Positions 26,210 through 35,100 of a DNA stretch of 56,386 nt are shown one piece after another. The translations under genes were made by a program, and so were the position numbers. The first letter of the stretch is position 1. Every line of letters starts with the position of its first letter. The DNA comes from Chitinophaga pinensis (GTDB lineage: Bacteria; Bacteroidota; Bacteroidia; Flavobacteriales_D; Crocinitomicaceae). The notes beneath the pieces are model-generated. The model had not been told where the DNA came from and ran no database searches. It saw only the letters and a list, made by a program, of their open reading frames with translations. Location: the NCBI GenBank assembly GCA_945863605.1, contig CAMAZP010000020.1, positions 1 to 56,386 on the forward strand. The letters run 5' to 3'.

Positions 26210-29200
26210 ATGAGTGAGACAAAAACAATATTGGGACTGGATTTGGGGACAACCAGCATCGGATGGGCATTAGTCCGAGAAGGTGAAAACGCTGACATAA
26301 TAAAAACTGGAGTAAGAGTTATCCCCTTAAGTACAGATGAAACTTTAAATTTTGAAAAAGGAAAATCTATTACGACGAATGCTGATAGGACTTTAAAAAG
26401 ATCAATGAGAAGAAGTCTACAACGTTACAAATTAAGAAGAGAAAATCTCCTTGAAATTTTACATAAGAACAAACTAATTAATGAAACAAGTTTACTAAAC
26501 GAACATTCAAATAATTCAACATTTGAAACTTATAAGTTAAGATCTAAAGCTGCGATAGACAAAATTAGTTTAGAGGAATTTGCAAGAGTTCTTCTAATGA
26601 TTAATAAAAAAAGAGGCTATAAAAGTAGTCGTAAAGCAAAAAACGAAGAAGAAGGTCAAGCAATTGATGGCATGGCAGTCGCTTTGGAAATGAATGATAG
26701 AAATTTAACTCCGGGACAATATGCATTTGAATTAATAAAGAATGATAAACGTTCATTGCCTGACTTTTATCGCTCAGATTTAAATGAAGAATTTAATAAA
26801 ATTTGGAATTTTCAATCTAATTTTTACCCTGAAATATTAAATGAAAAGAATTTGATTTTATTCGATGGAAAAAATAAAAATCAGACATCAACAATATTTT
26901 ATAAAGAATTAAAAACTGAAAATATTGATTTAAAAGGAAATAGAAATGAATTAAGATTTAATAGATATGACTTGAGATCTAGAGCTGTTAGTCAGCAATT
27001 AACGATAAATGAATTAGTAGAAGTATTTGCTGAAATAAAAGGTAATATTTCGAATTCTAGTGGTTATTTAGGGGCTATTTCTGATAGGAGTAAAGAATTA
27101 ATTTTTAAAGGTTTGACTGTTGGGCAATTCCTATACAAACAGATTCAAGAAAATCCACATTCTCGATTAAAAGGGCAAGTTTTTTACCGACAAGATTATA
27201 TGGACGAATTTGAGAAAATTTGGGAAAAACAGTCCGAGTTCCATTCAGAACTTACTGCTGAATTAAAAAGAGAAATAAAAGATGTTGTAATATTTTATCA
27301 AAGAAGATTAAAATCTCAAAAAGGATTATTATCCGTTTGTGAATTTGAAGGAAAGAAAAAAGAAATAGAAATTAATAGCGAGAGAAAAATAAAAATAGTT
27401 GGACCAAAAGTCTGTCCAAAATCATCTCCACTTTTTCAAGATTTTAAAATTTGGGCTCAAATAAACAATGTTGAAATTTTAGATGAAGACGGAAAATCAA
27501 AACTTCGAAAACTTGAATTTGAAGAAAAGAATATTTTGTTCAAAGAATTGAAACTAAAAGAAAAACTATCTACTTCAGAAGTCAATAAATTACTTGGATT
27601 TAAAAATAAATTCAACTATAATTTTAAAGAGTTAGAAGGAAATCGAACACTTGCAGCATTTTTTAATTCTTTTGAGAATATTTTAGAGATTTCTGGCCAT
27701 GATGAAATTGACTTCAAAAAATTAAATGCTGAAAATAAAATTGAAACTGTAGTGTCAATTTTTTCTGCATTAGGTATTAAAACAGATTTCATAAATTACT
27801 CAAGTGATTTATTAGGGAAAGAACACGAAAACCAACCTTTCTATAAATTATGGCACCTATTATATTCTTATGAAGGAGATAATTCTACCTCTGGAATTGA
27901 CAGTTTACTTACAATTCTCAAAGAAAAATATGGTTTAGAAAAAGAATATGCTGTTGTTTTATCCAATGTAAAATTACAAGATGACTATAGTAGTTTAAGT
28001 AGTAGAGCAATTCAAAAGATATTACCTTTTTTAAAAGAAGGAAATAGATATGATGAGGCCTGTGCTTTAGCAGGATATAACCATTCAAACTCACAAACAA
28101 AAGAAGATTTAGACAATAAAGTATTAAAAGATAAACTTGATATTTTACCAAAAAACAGTTTAAGAAATCCAGTTGTAGAAAAGATAATAAATCAGATGAT
28201 TAATGTTGTTAATACAATTATTGACACATACGGAAAACCTGATGAAATAAGAGTTGAGATGGCACGAGAACTAAAAAAAACTGCCAAACAACGCGAGGAT
28301 TTGACGAAAAAAATAAATGAATCTACTCGTTTTCACGAGGGAATAAAATCAATTTTAAGAAATGAATTTGAAATTAAAAATCCTACAAGAAACGATATTA
28401 TTAGATATAAATTATACGAAGAATTAAAGGAAAATGGTTACAAAACACTATACTCTTCAAAGCCAATTTCAAGAGAAGATTTATTTAGTAAGTCAATAGA
28501 TATTGAACACATAATACCTCAGGCAAAAATGTTTGATGATTCATTTGGAAACAAAACCCTAGAATTCAGAGACGTTAATATTAAAAAAGGTAATTCTACT
28601 GCTTATGATTTTGTTAAAAATGAATACGGAGAAGAAGCATTGGCACAGTATGAAGAACGCGTAAAAGCTTTGTTTAATAAAGATGGTAAAAAAACAAAAT
28701 ATAAAAAACTACTTTGGACAGAATCCGAAATACCTTCGGATTTTTTAAATAGAGATTTAAATGACACCCAATATATTGCAAAAAAATCAAAAGACATTTT
28801 GAACGAAATTGTTCGAACTGTTGGAACAACAACTGGAGCAATAACAGAAAGATTAAGAAAAGATTGGCAGTTGATTGATGTTTTAGAAGAATTAACTCTT
28901 CCAAAATATGAAGTACTTGGAATGGTAGAATGGGTTGAAAATCGTCATGATGAAAAAAGAAAAAAAATAAAAGATTGGTCAAAAAGAAACGATCATCGTC
29001 ATCATGCAATGGATGCTATTACGGTTGCATTTACAAAACCCTCTTTTATTCAGTATCTTAATAACTTAAATGCTAAAAGTGATAAAAACGGAGCGATTTA
29101 TGGAATTCAAGAGAAAGAAACTTACTTTGACAATGACAATAAAAGACGTTTCAAACCACCTATGCCGTTAGATAAATTTAGAGCAAAAGCTAAAGAACAT

Positions 29201-30340
29201 TTAGAAAGTACTTTAATTTCATTTAAAGCAAAAAACAAAGTAACTACAATTAATAAAAACAGTGGAAGTAAAGATAAAAATGGGAATCCTCAAAAAACAC
29301 AAACTCCAAGAGGACAACTTCATTTAGAGACGGTTTATGGTAGTTCTTATTATTTTGAATCAAAAATGGAAAAGATAAATGCGACTTTCGATGAAATAAA
29401 AATTCAAAAAGTTGCAAAGAAAAAATATCGTGAAGCTTTATTAGCTCGTTTATTGGAGAATAATTCGGATTCCAAAAAAGCATTTTCTGGAAAAAACAGT
29501 TTAGATAAAACACCTATTTATCTAGATGAATTACACACTACGTTTGTTCCTGATACAGTAAAATTAGTATGGAAAGAACAAAGATTTACTATTCGTAAAG
29601 CAATTACACCTGAATTGAAAATTGATAAAGTTGTTGATACTAAAGTAAAAGATATACTAATTGAAAGATTAGAAAAATATGGTAATGATCCAAAAAAAGC
29701 ATTTATCAACTTAGAAGAAAATCCGATTTATCTCAACAAAGAAAAAGGGATTGTTCTGAAATCTGTAACAATTACAGGAGTCTCAAATGCAATTGCTTTA
29801 CACAATAAAAAAGACCATTTTGGAAAAGAAATTCTAGATGACAATGGAAGAAAAATACCAGTAGACTTTGTGAATACTGGAAGTAATCATCATGTTGCAA
29901 TTTATAAAGATGAAAAAGGAAACTTACAAGAAGAAGTCGTTTCATTTATGGAAGCAGTAACAAGAAGAAACAATGACTTACCTATAATTAAGAAAAATCA
30001 CGAGAATGGCTGGGAGTTTTTGTTTACAATGAAACAAAATGAGTATTTTGTTTTTCCAAATCAAAAAACAGGATTCAATCCAGCTGAAATAGATTTATTA
30101 GACAAAAATAATTCTTTGAAAGTCAGTCCAAATTTATTTAGGGTACAAAGCGTATCTTCAAAATACTATATTTTTTCCCATCATTTAGAAACTGAACCTG
30201 CTAATGGAGATACTTTTAAAAATAAAAAAAATCTTGATGGAATAACTTATCAATTTATCAGAACACCCTCAAATATTAAATCAATTATCAAAGTTCGCAT
30301 CAATCACCTCGGAGAAATAGTCCATGTAGGAGAATATTAA
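26210..30340 (+). CDS. cas9: Cas9 RNA-guided endonuclease, type II-C
   Basis: 1376 residues, complete. Cleaves DNA matched by crRNA:tracrRNA. RuvC-I ILGLDLGTTSIGWALV with Asp11; arginine-rich bridge helix (ADRTLKRSMRRSLQRYKLRR); RuvC-II IRVEMAREL with Glu683; HNH SIDIEHIIPQAKMFDDSF with His767; RuvC-III NDHRHHAMDAITVAF with His931-His932 and Asp935. All nuclease residues are present. Neither csn2 nor cas4 is nearby, so subtype II-C. The size is in the range of the longer Bacteroidota II-C enzymes. tracrRNA diverges upstream; cas1, cas2 and the array follow. The PAM cannot be read from sequence. Confidence 0.97.
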   Translation: MSETKTILGLDLGTTSIGWALVREGENADIIKTGVRVIPLSTDETLNFEKGKSITTNADRTLKRSMRRSLQRYKLRRENLLEILHKNKLINETSLLNEHSNNSTFETYKLRSKAAIDKISLEEFARVLLMINKKRGYKSSRKAKNEEEGQAIDGMAVALEMNDRNLTPGQYAFELIKNDKRSLPDFYRSDLNEEFNKIWNFQSNFYPEILNEKNLILFDGKNKNQTSTIFYKELKTENIDLKGNRNELRFNRYDLRSRAVSQQLTINELVEVFAEIKGNISNSSGYLGAISDRSKELIFKGLTVGQFLYKQIQENPHSRLKGQVFYRQDYMDEFEKIWEKQSEFHSELTAELKREIKDVVIFYQRRLKSQKGLLSVCEFEGKKKEIEINSERKIKIVGPKVCPKSSPLFQDFKIWAQINNVEILDEDGKSKLRKLEFEEKNILFKELKLKEKLSTSEVNKLLGFKNKFNYNFKELEGNRTLAAFFNSFENILEISGHDEIDFKKLNAENKIETVVSIFSALGIKTDFINYSSDLLGKEHENQPFYKLWHLLYSYEGDNSTSGIDSLLTILKEKYGLEKEYAVVLSNVKLQDDYSSLSSRAIQKILPFLKEGNRYDEACALAGYNHSNSQTKEDLDNKVLKDKLDILPKNSLRNPVVEKIINQMINVVNTIIDTYGKPDEIRVEMARELKKTAKQREDLTKKINESTRFHEGIKSILRNEFEIKNPTRNDIIRYKLYEELKENGYKTLYSSKPISREDLFSKSIDIEHIIPQAKMFDDSFGNKTLEFRDVNIKKGNSTAYDFVKNEYGEEALAQYEERVKALFNKDGKKTKYKKLLWTESEIPSDFLNRDLNDTQYIAKKSKDILNEIVRTVGTTTGAITERLRKDWQLIDVLEELTLPKYEVLGMVEWVENRHDEKRKKIKDWSKRNDHRHHAMDAITVAFTKPSFIQYLNNLNAKSDKNGAIYGIQEKETYFDNDNKRRFKPPMPLDKFRAKAKEHLESTLISFKAKNKVTTINKNSGSKDKNGNPQKTQTPRGQLHLETVYGSSYYFESKMEKINATFDEIKIQKVAKKKYREALLARLLENNSDSKKAFSGKNSLDKTPIYLDELHTTFVPDTVKLVWKEQRFTIRKAITPELKIDKVVDTKVKDILIERLEKYGNDPKKAFINLEENPIYLNKEKGIVLKSVTITGVSNAIALHNKKDHFGKEILDDNGRKIPVDFVNTGSNHHVAIYKDEKGNLQEEVVSFMEAVTRRNNDLPIIKKNHENGWEFLFTMKQNEYFVFPNQKTGFNPAEIDLLDKNNSLKVSPNLFRVQSVSSKYYIFSHHLETEPANGDTFKNKKNLDGITYQFIRTPSNIKSIIKVRINHLGEIVHVGEY

Positions 30341-30347
30341 TTTAAAT

Positions 30348-30376
30348 TCCTCCCCACACTATAATTGTGGGGAGGA
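30348..30376 (+). terminator. strong hairpin between cas9 and cas1
   Basis: TCCTCCCCACA (30348-30358) pairs with TGTGGGGAGGA (30366-30376) around a 7-nt loop, 8 nt after the cas9 stop. Only a short TTATTT follows, so it may be a partial terminator or an RNA-stability hairpin that lowers cas1/cas2 expression relative to cas9. Confidence 0.6.
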
Positions 30377-30451
30377 TTATTTCCGAAACACGTTAACTGC
30401 AACATTTCCAATAACTAACACGTAAACGCAACCATTCCTAATCTACTTAGA

Positions 30452-31342
30452 ATGGTCAAACGAACCCTACACTTCGGAAATCCAGCTCATCTTTCAAGCT
30501 CCAAACAACAATTGGTTGTGGAACTCAAAGATGAGCAACGAACCACCAAAACCATCCCAATTGAAGATATTGGAGTCGTTGTTTTGGAACACCCACACAT
30601 TACTTTCACTGCTAACCTTTTAGAATTGTTATTAGAAAATCAAGTGGCACTTATCAGCTGTAATAGCAAATACATGCCAACTGGTTTGTTTATGCCCCTG
30701 GAAGGAAACAGCGAACAAACGGAACGGATGCGCACCCAAATTGAAGCAAGCGAACCTTTAAAAAAACAACTGTGGCAACAAACTATCAAAGCAAAAATTC
30801 ACAATCAGGCTCGCGTTTTAGAAACCTTAGGTTTAACTACATCGCGCCTTGAAAACTTAAAATCAAAAGTATTAAGTGGCGATTCTACCAATTGCGAAGC
30901 ACAAGCAGCTGCTCATTATTGGAGTGCTATTTACGGCACAAAATTCAAACGTGAACGAGAAAGCAACAGTCCAAATGCACAACTTAATTATGGTTATGCT
31001 ATTCTGCGTTCTGTTGTCGCAAGAGCCTTGACAGCAAGCGGAATGCTTCCCACTTTCGGCATTCACCACAAAAACAAATACAACGCATATTGTTTGGCTG
31101 ACGACATCATGGAACCCTATCGACCTTATGTTGACTTAGTGGTAATCGAACTATTAGAAAACCAAGAACCAAGCGAAGAATTGACACGTGAACATAAAAT
31201 TGAACTTTTAAAACTCCCACAGTTAGACATAGAAATCGGGGGTTTAAAACGCCCACTTTTTCATGCTGTAAGTTTGACAACAGCAAGTTTATATAAGTGT
31301 TTTGAAGGTTCACAACGGAAAATTGTATACCCTGAACTGTAA
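30452..31342 (+). CDS. cas1: CRISPR integrase Cas1
   Basis: 296 residues. Integrates new spacers with Cas2. Active-site residues are visible: Glu149 in NCEAQAAAHYW, His205/206 in FGIHHKNKYNAYCLADD, and Glu221 in IMEPYRP. The N-terminal beta domain (IEDIGVVVLEHPHITFT) and LISCNSKYMPTG fit type II Cas1. Complete, so spacer acquisition is possible. It is separated from cas2 by an unusual 192-bp gap with palindromes. Confidence 0.95.
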   Translation: MVKRTLHFGNPAHLSSSKQQLVVELKDEQRTTKTIPIEDIGVVVLEHPHITFTANLLELLLENQVALISCNSKYMPTGLFMPLEGNSEQTERMRTQIEASEPLKKQLWQQTIKAKIHNQARVLETLGLTTSRLENLKSKVLSGDSTNCEAQAAAHYWSAIYGTKFKRERESNSPNAQLNYGYAILRSVVARALTASGMLPTFGIHHKNKYNAYCLADDIMEPYRPYVDLVVIELLENQEPSEELTREHKIELLKLPQLDIEIGGLKRPLFHAVSLTTASLYKCFEGSQRKIVYPEL

Positions 31343-31362
31343 AAGAAATGATAGTTAAGTGG

Positions 31363-31396
31363 TCTCCCTCCTTGAGGAGGGATTAAGGGAGGTGTC
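31363..31396 (+). repeat. CCTCC/GGAGG hairpin repeat, copy 1
   Basis: CTCCCTCCTTGAGGAGGG followed by ATTAAGGGAGGTG. A related sequence (TTCCTCCCTTGAGGGAGG then ACTAAGGAGGGTG) occurs at 31941-31975 in the same orientation on the other side of cas2. Such sequences are a common dispersed repeat type in Bacteroidota intergenic regions. Confidence 0.7.
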
Positions 31397-31462
31397 CAAA
31401 CAAATTCATCCCCTCAGACGGAGTTTGACACTCGTCAGAGTTGTCAGACCTCAGTCCCCCTT

Positions 31463-31478
31463 CTTCGCCGCGGCGAAG
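31463..31478. repeat. GC-rich palindrome between cas1 and cas2
   Basis: CTTCGCCGCGGCGAAG is a perfect 16-bp palindrome, extended by CCCCC/GGGGG nearby, in an otherwise AT-rich locus. The preceding 31420-31455 contains repeated GTCAGA and CTCAG motifs. It could be part of a small non-autonomous element inserted between cas1 and cas2. Confidence 0.6.
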
Positions 31479-31534
31479 GGGGAAGTTCTAATCTCACTTC
31501 GTTCTAAAATATTTAAGTCCTAACCTCAAAAAAT

Positions 31535-31873
31535 ATGGAAACCTCACGCTTTAACGCTTACAGAAATATGTGGATAATGGTATTATTTGATTTACCGACC
31601 GAAACAAAGAAAGAACGTCGGGATGCTGCTAAATTCAGAAAAGAATTGCAAGAAGATGGATTCACAATGTTCCAGTTTTCGATTTACACACGGTTTTGCC
31701 AAAGTCAAGAAAATGCAGATGTTCACACCAAGCGAGTGAAACGCTTACTACCAGAAAAAGGACACGTTGGAATTTTCGCAATCACAGACAAACAATTTGG
31801 CAGAATGGAAATTTTTCACGGAGTCAAGCAAACCAAAACAATTGCACCTTCCCAACAATTAGAGTTGTTTTAA
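31535..31873 (+). CDS. cas2: CRISPR-associated endoribonuclease-like Cas2
   Basis: 112 residues. Structural partner of Cas1 in spacer acquisition. The N-terminal strand MWIMVLFDLPTET carries the conserved aspartate, and RLLPEKGHVGIFAITDKQF matches the ferredoxin-like fold. ATG at 31535. The usual close linkage to cas1 is broken by 192 bp of repeats. The downstream terminator at 32020-32050 probably ends the cas transcript. Confidence 0.94.
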   Translation: METSRFNAYRNMWIMVLFDLPTETKKERRDAAKFRKELQEDGFTMFQFSIYTRFCQSQENADVHTKRVKRLLPEKGHVGIFAITDKQFGRMEIFHGVKQTKTIAPSQQLELF

Positions 31874-31940
31874 CCTTCTCCCTTTTTAGTATTATTAGAA
31901 AAAACTCTTTAAATTTTAACTTAGAATAAAGAAATAGGGT

Positions 31941-31975
31941 TTCCTCCCTTGAGGGAGGACTAAGGAGGGTGATTA
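31941..31975 (+). repeat. CCTCC/GGAGG hairpin repeat, copy 2
   Basis: Same orientation and sequence pattern as 31363-31396. The two copies flank cas2 as direct repeats. Confidence 0.7.
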
Positions 31976-32019
31976 AAATTTATAGCAAAAAAGTATTATT
32001 CTTTATTAATTACAAACAA

Positions 32020-32050
32020 AAAAATCCAAGCAACTCGTACTTGGATTTTT
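32020..32050. terminator. bidirectional terminator between cas2 and the array
   Basis: AAAAATCCAAG (32020-32030) pairs with CTTGGATTTTT (32040-32050) around a 9-nt loop, with A and T runs on both sides, so it can end the plus-strand cas transcript and minus-strand transcripts leaving the array. Confidence 0.85.
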
Positions 32051-32121
32051 AATTTGGCATCGGATTTTTATTTCTACAAAAACCCTGAAACCCTTTGCAA
32101 ATAAGTGGTATAGCGAATACA

Positions 32122-35100
32122 GTTGTAATCTATCCACAAAAATAAAAGAACTGAAAGCAAATCACAACGCAAAGGACAATTTGTCGTTGGCAATAGTGGT
32201 TGTAATCTATCCACAAAAATAAAAGAACTGAAAGCAAATCACAACAAGCGGAACGAATCGAAGCACAAAGAATCGTTGTAATCTATCCACAAAAATAAAA
32301 GAACTGAAAGCAAATCACAACTCGTTTGAAGAGAGGACATATAAACTTCCGTTGTAATCTATCCACAAAAATAAAAGAACTGAAAGCAAATCACAACGAA
32401 TGCGAAACCATTATTTTCTTTTCGCATGTTGTAATCTATCCACAAAAATAAAAGAACTGAAAGCAAATCACAACTTATCAGCTATAATAATCGGAACTTC
32501 TTTTAGTTGTAATCTATCCACAAAAATAAAAGAACTGAAAGCAAATCACAACCCTTGTATTGCTCTAATGTGATACGAAAAGGTTGTAATCTATCCACAA
32601 AAATAAAAGAACTGAAAGCAAATCACAACTTAGACACAAATCGTTGGAGGGAAAGCGGTGTTGTAATCTATCCACAAAAATAAAAGAACTGAAAGCAAAT
32701 CACAACTAAATAATCAAGTATTAATTTAGTGATTCCGTTGTAATCTATCCACAAAAATAAAAGAACTGAAAGCAAATCACAACACTCCGCCCGTCTTAAT
32801 AACCTTTGTAACGGTTGTAATCTATCCACAAAAATAAAAGAACTGAAAGCAAATCACAACGATATTAACTTCACTAATTGGGTTTTATGAGTTGTAATCT
32901 ATCCACAAAAATAAAAGAACTGAAAGCAAATCACAACGTTGGCTTGTTGTATTTTTTCAACCAACCAGTTGTAATCTATCCACAAAAATAAAAGAACTGA
33001 AAGCAAATCACAACATAGCTGATGTTTCTTCAAATTCTTTGGTTGGTTGTAATCTATCCACAAAAATAAAAGAACTGAAAGCAAATCACAACTGCAAACT
33101 CCGCTATAACTGGAGCAACAAAGTTGTAATCTATCCACAAAAATAAAAGAACTGAAAGCAAATCACAACGGCAAAACTAAATTTGTGCTTGTCGTTACGT
33201 TGTAATCTATCCACAAAAATAAAAGAACTGAAAGCAAATCACAACAGGAACGGAAGTTTACAACCGAGTAATAGAGTTGTAATCTATCCACAAAAATAAA
33301 AGAACTGAAAGCAAATCACAACTAAATTGTATAATTGAACAATATAAAACCGGTTGTAATCTATCCACAAAAATAAAAGAACTGAAAGCAAATCACAACG
33401 ACGGCACAACGAGTTATAATGTTCGATATGTTGTAATCTATCCACAAAAATAAAAGAACTGAAAGCAAATCACAACAAGGTAAACGGTAAGGATTCGATA
33501 ATATTAGTTGTAATCTATCCACAAAAATAAAAGAACTGAAAGCAAATCACAACTCCTTAATAATTTGCTCGTGCTTAATATACGTTGTAATCTATCCACA
33601 AAAATAAAAGAACTGAAAGCAAATCACAACCGTGAACAAGCCACCAACGAAAAATGAAGCGTTGTAATCTATCCACAAAAATAAAAGAACTGAAAGCAAA
33701 TCACAACATACATTGAATCATATAGGAGTCAAAACGCGTTGTAATCTATCCACAAAAATAAAAGAACTGAAAGCAAATCACAACGCATATCGCACCAGTA
33801 GCCACATTTAAAGAGTTGTAATCTATCCACAAAAATAAAAGAACTGAAAGCAAATCACAACCGGATTTAGAAAATGTTACAACAAGCGAAGGTTGTAATC
33901 TATCCACAAAAATAAAAGAACTGAAAGCAAATCACAACAGCACCCGAAGAAGAAATGAAAAAAGACGGTTGTAATCTATCCACAAAAATAAAAGAACTGA
34001 AAGCAAATCACAACACGTGAGATTCGTTTAAAAATTCGTGAACAGTTGTAATCTATCCACAAAAATAAAAGAACTGAAAGCAAATCACAACTGGTTCACA
34101 TTACACACTTTTTGACACTGGGTTGTAATCTATCCACAAAAATAAAAGAACTGAAAGCAAATCACAACCACATGGTCTTCTTGTTCAAGAAAATGAAGTT
34201 GTAATCTATCCACAAAAATAAAAGAACTGAAAGCAAATCACAACTCTTCATTATCAAGTCTCTGCATTTCATCAGTTGTAATCTATCCACAAAAATAAAA
34301 GAACTGAAAGCAAATCACAACATGGTGTAGCTCAGTTGATGAGCTGTAAGGTTGTAATCTATCCACAAAAATAAAAGAACTGAAAGCAAATCACAACATG
34401 CCCACAAAGGATGTTTAACAACTTGTAGTTGTAATCTATCCACAAAAATAAAAGAACTGAAAGCAAATCACAACATCCTCACCAACATAAATACCAACAT
34501 GTCCGTTGTAATCTATCCACAAAAATAAAAGAACTGAAAGCAAATCACAACATAAAACAAATTAAAGATTTAGGTATCACAGTTGTAATCTATCCACAAA
34601 AATAAAAGAACTGAAAGCAAATCACAACCCTTTTTGCATTGCAATATTAAAATCTTTCGTTGTAATCTATCCACAAAAATAAAAGAACTGAAAGCAAATC
34701 ACAACCCATTTGGAACTTTCACGATTGAGGAAGGAGTTGTAATCTATCCACAAAAATAAAAGAACTGAAAGCAAATCACAACACTTTTACTTTCTGCCTC
34801 ATAAGGCCAAGGGTTGTAATCTATCCACAAAAATAAAAGAACTGAAAGCAAATCACAACAGCAATTTTATGTATTGCCACACCGTCCAAGTTGTAATCTA
34901 TCCACAAAAATAAAAGAACTGAAAGCAAATCACAACCCATAATAAAACAACTGAATCATTCATTAAGTTGTAATCTATCCACAAAAATAAAAGAACTGAA
35001 AGCAAATCACAACTCCTTCCAGGAACAAACATGAGAATTGTTAGTTGTAATCTATCCACAAAAATAAAAGAACTGAAAGCAAATCACAACTCAATTTGTT

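Noticed and set aside
32899..33138. Open frame of about 79 codons on the minus strand within the array
   Set aside because: It consists of translated CRISPR repeats and spacers; the repeat period (77 nt) produces the repeated peptide. Not a gene.
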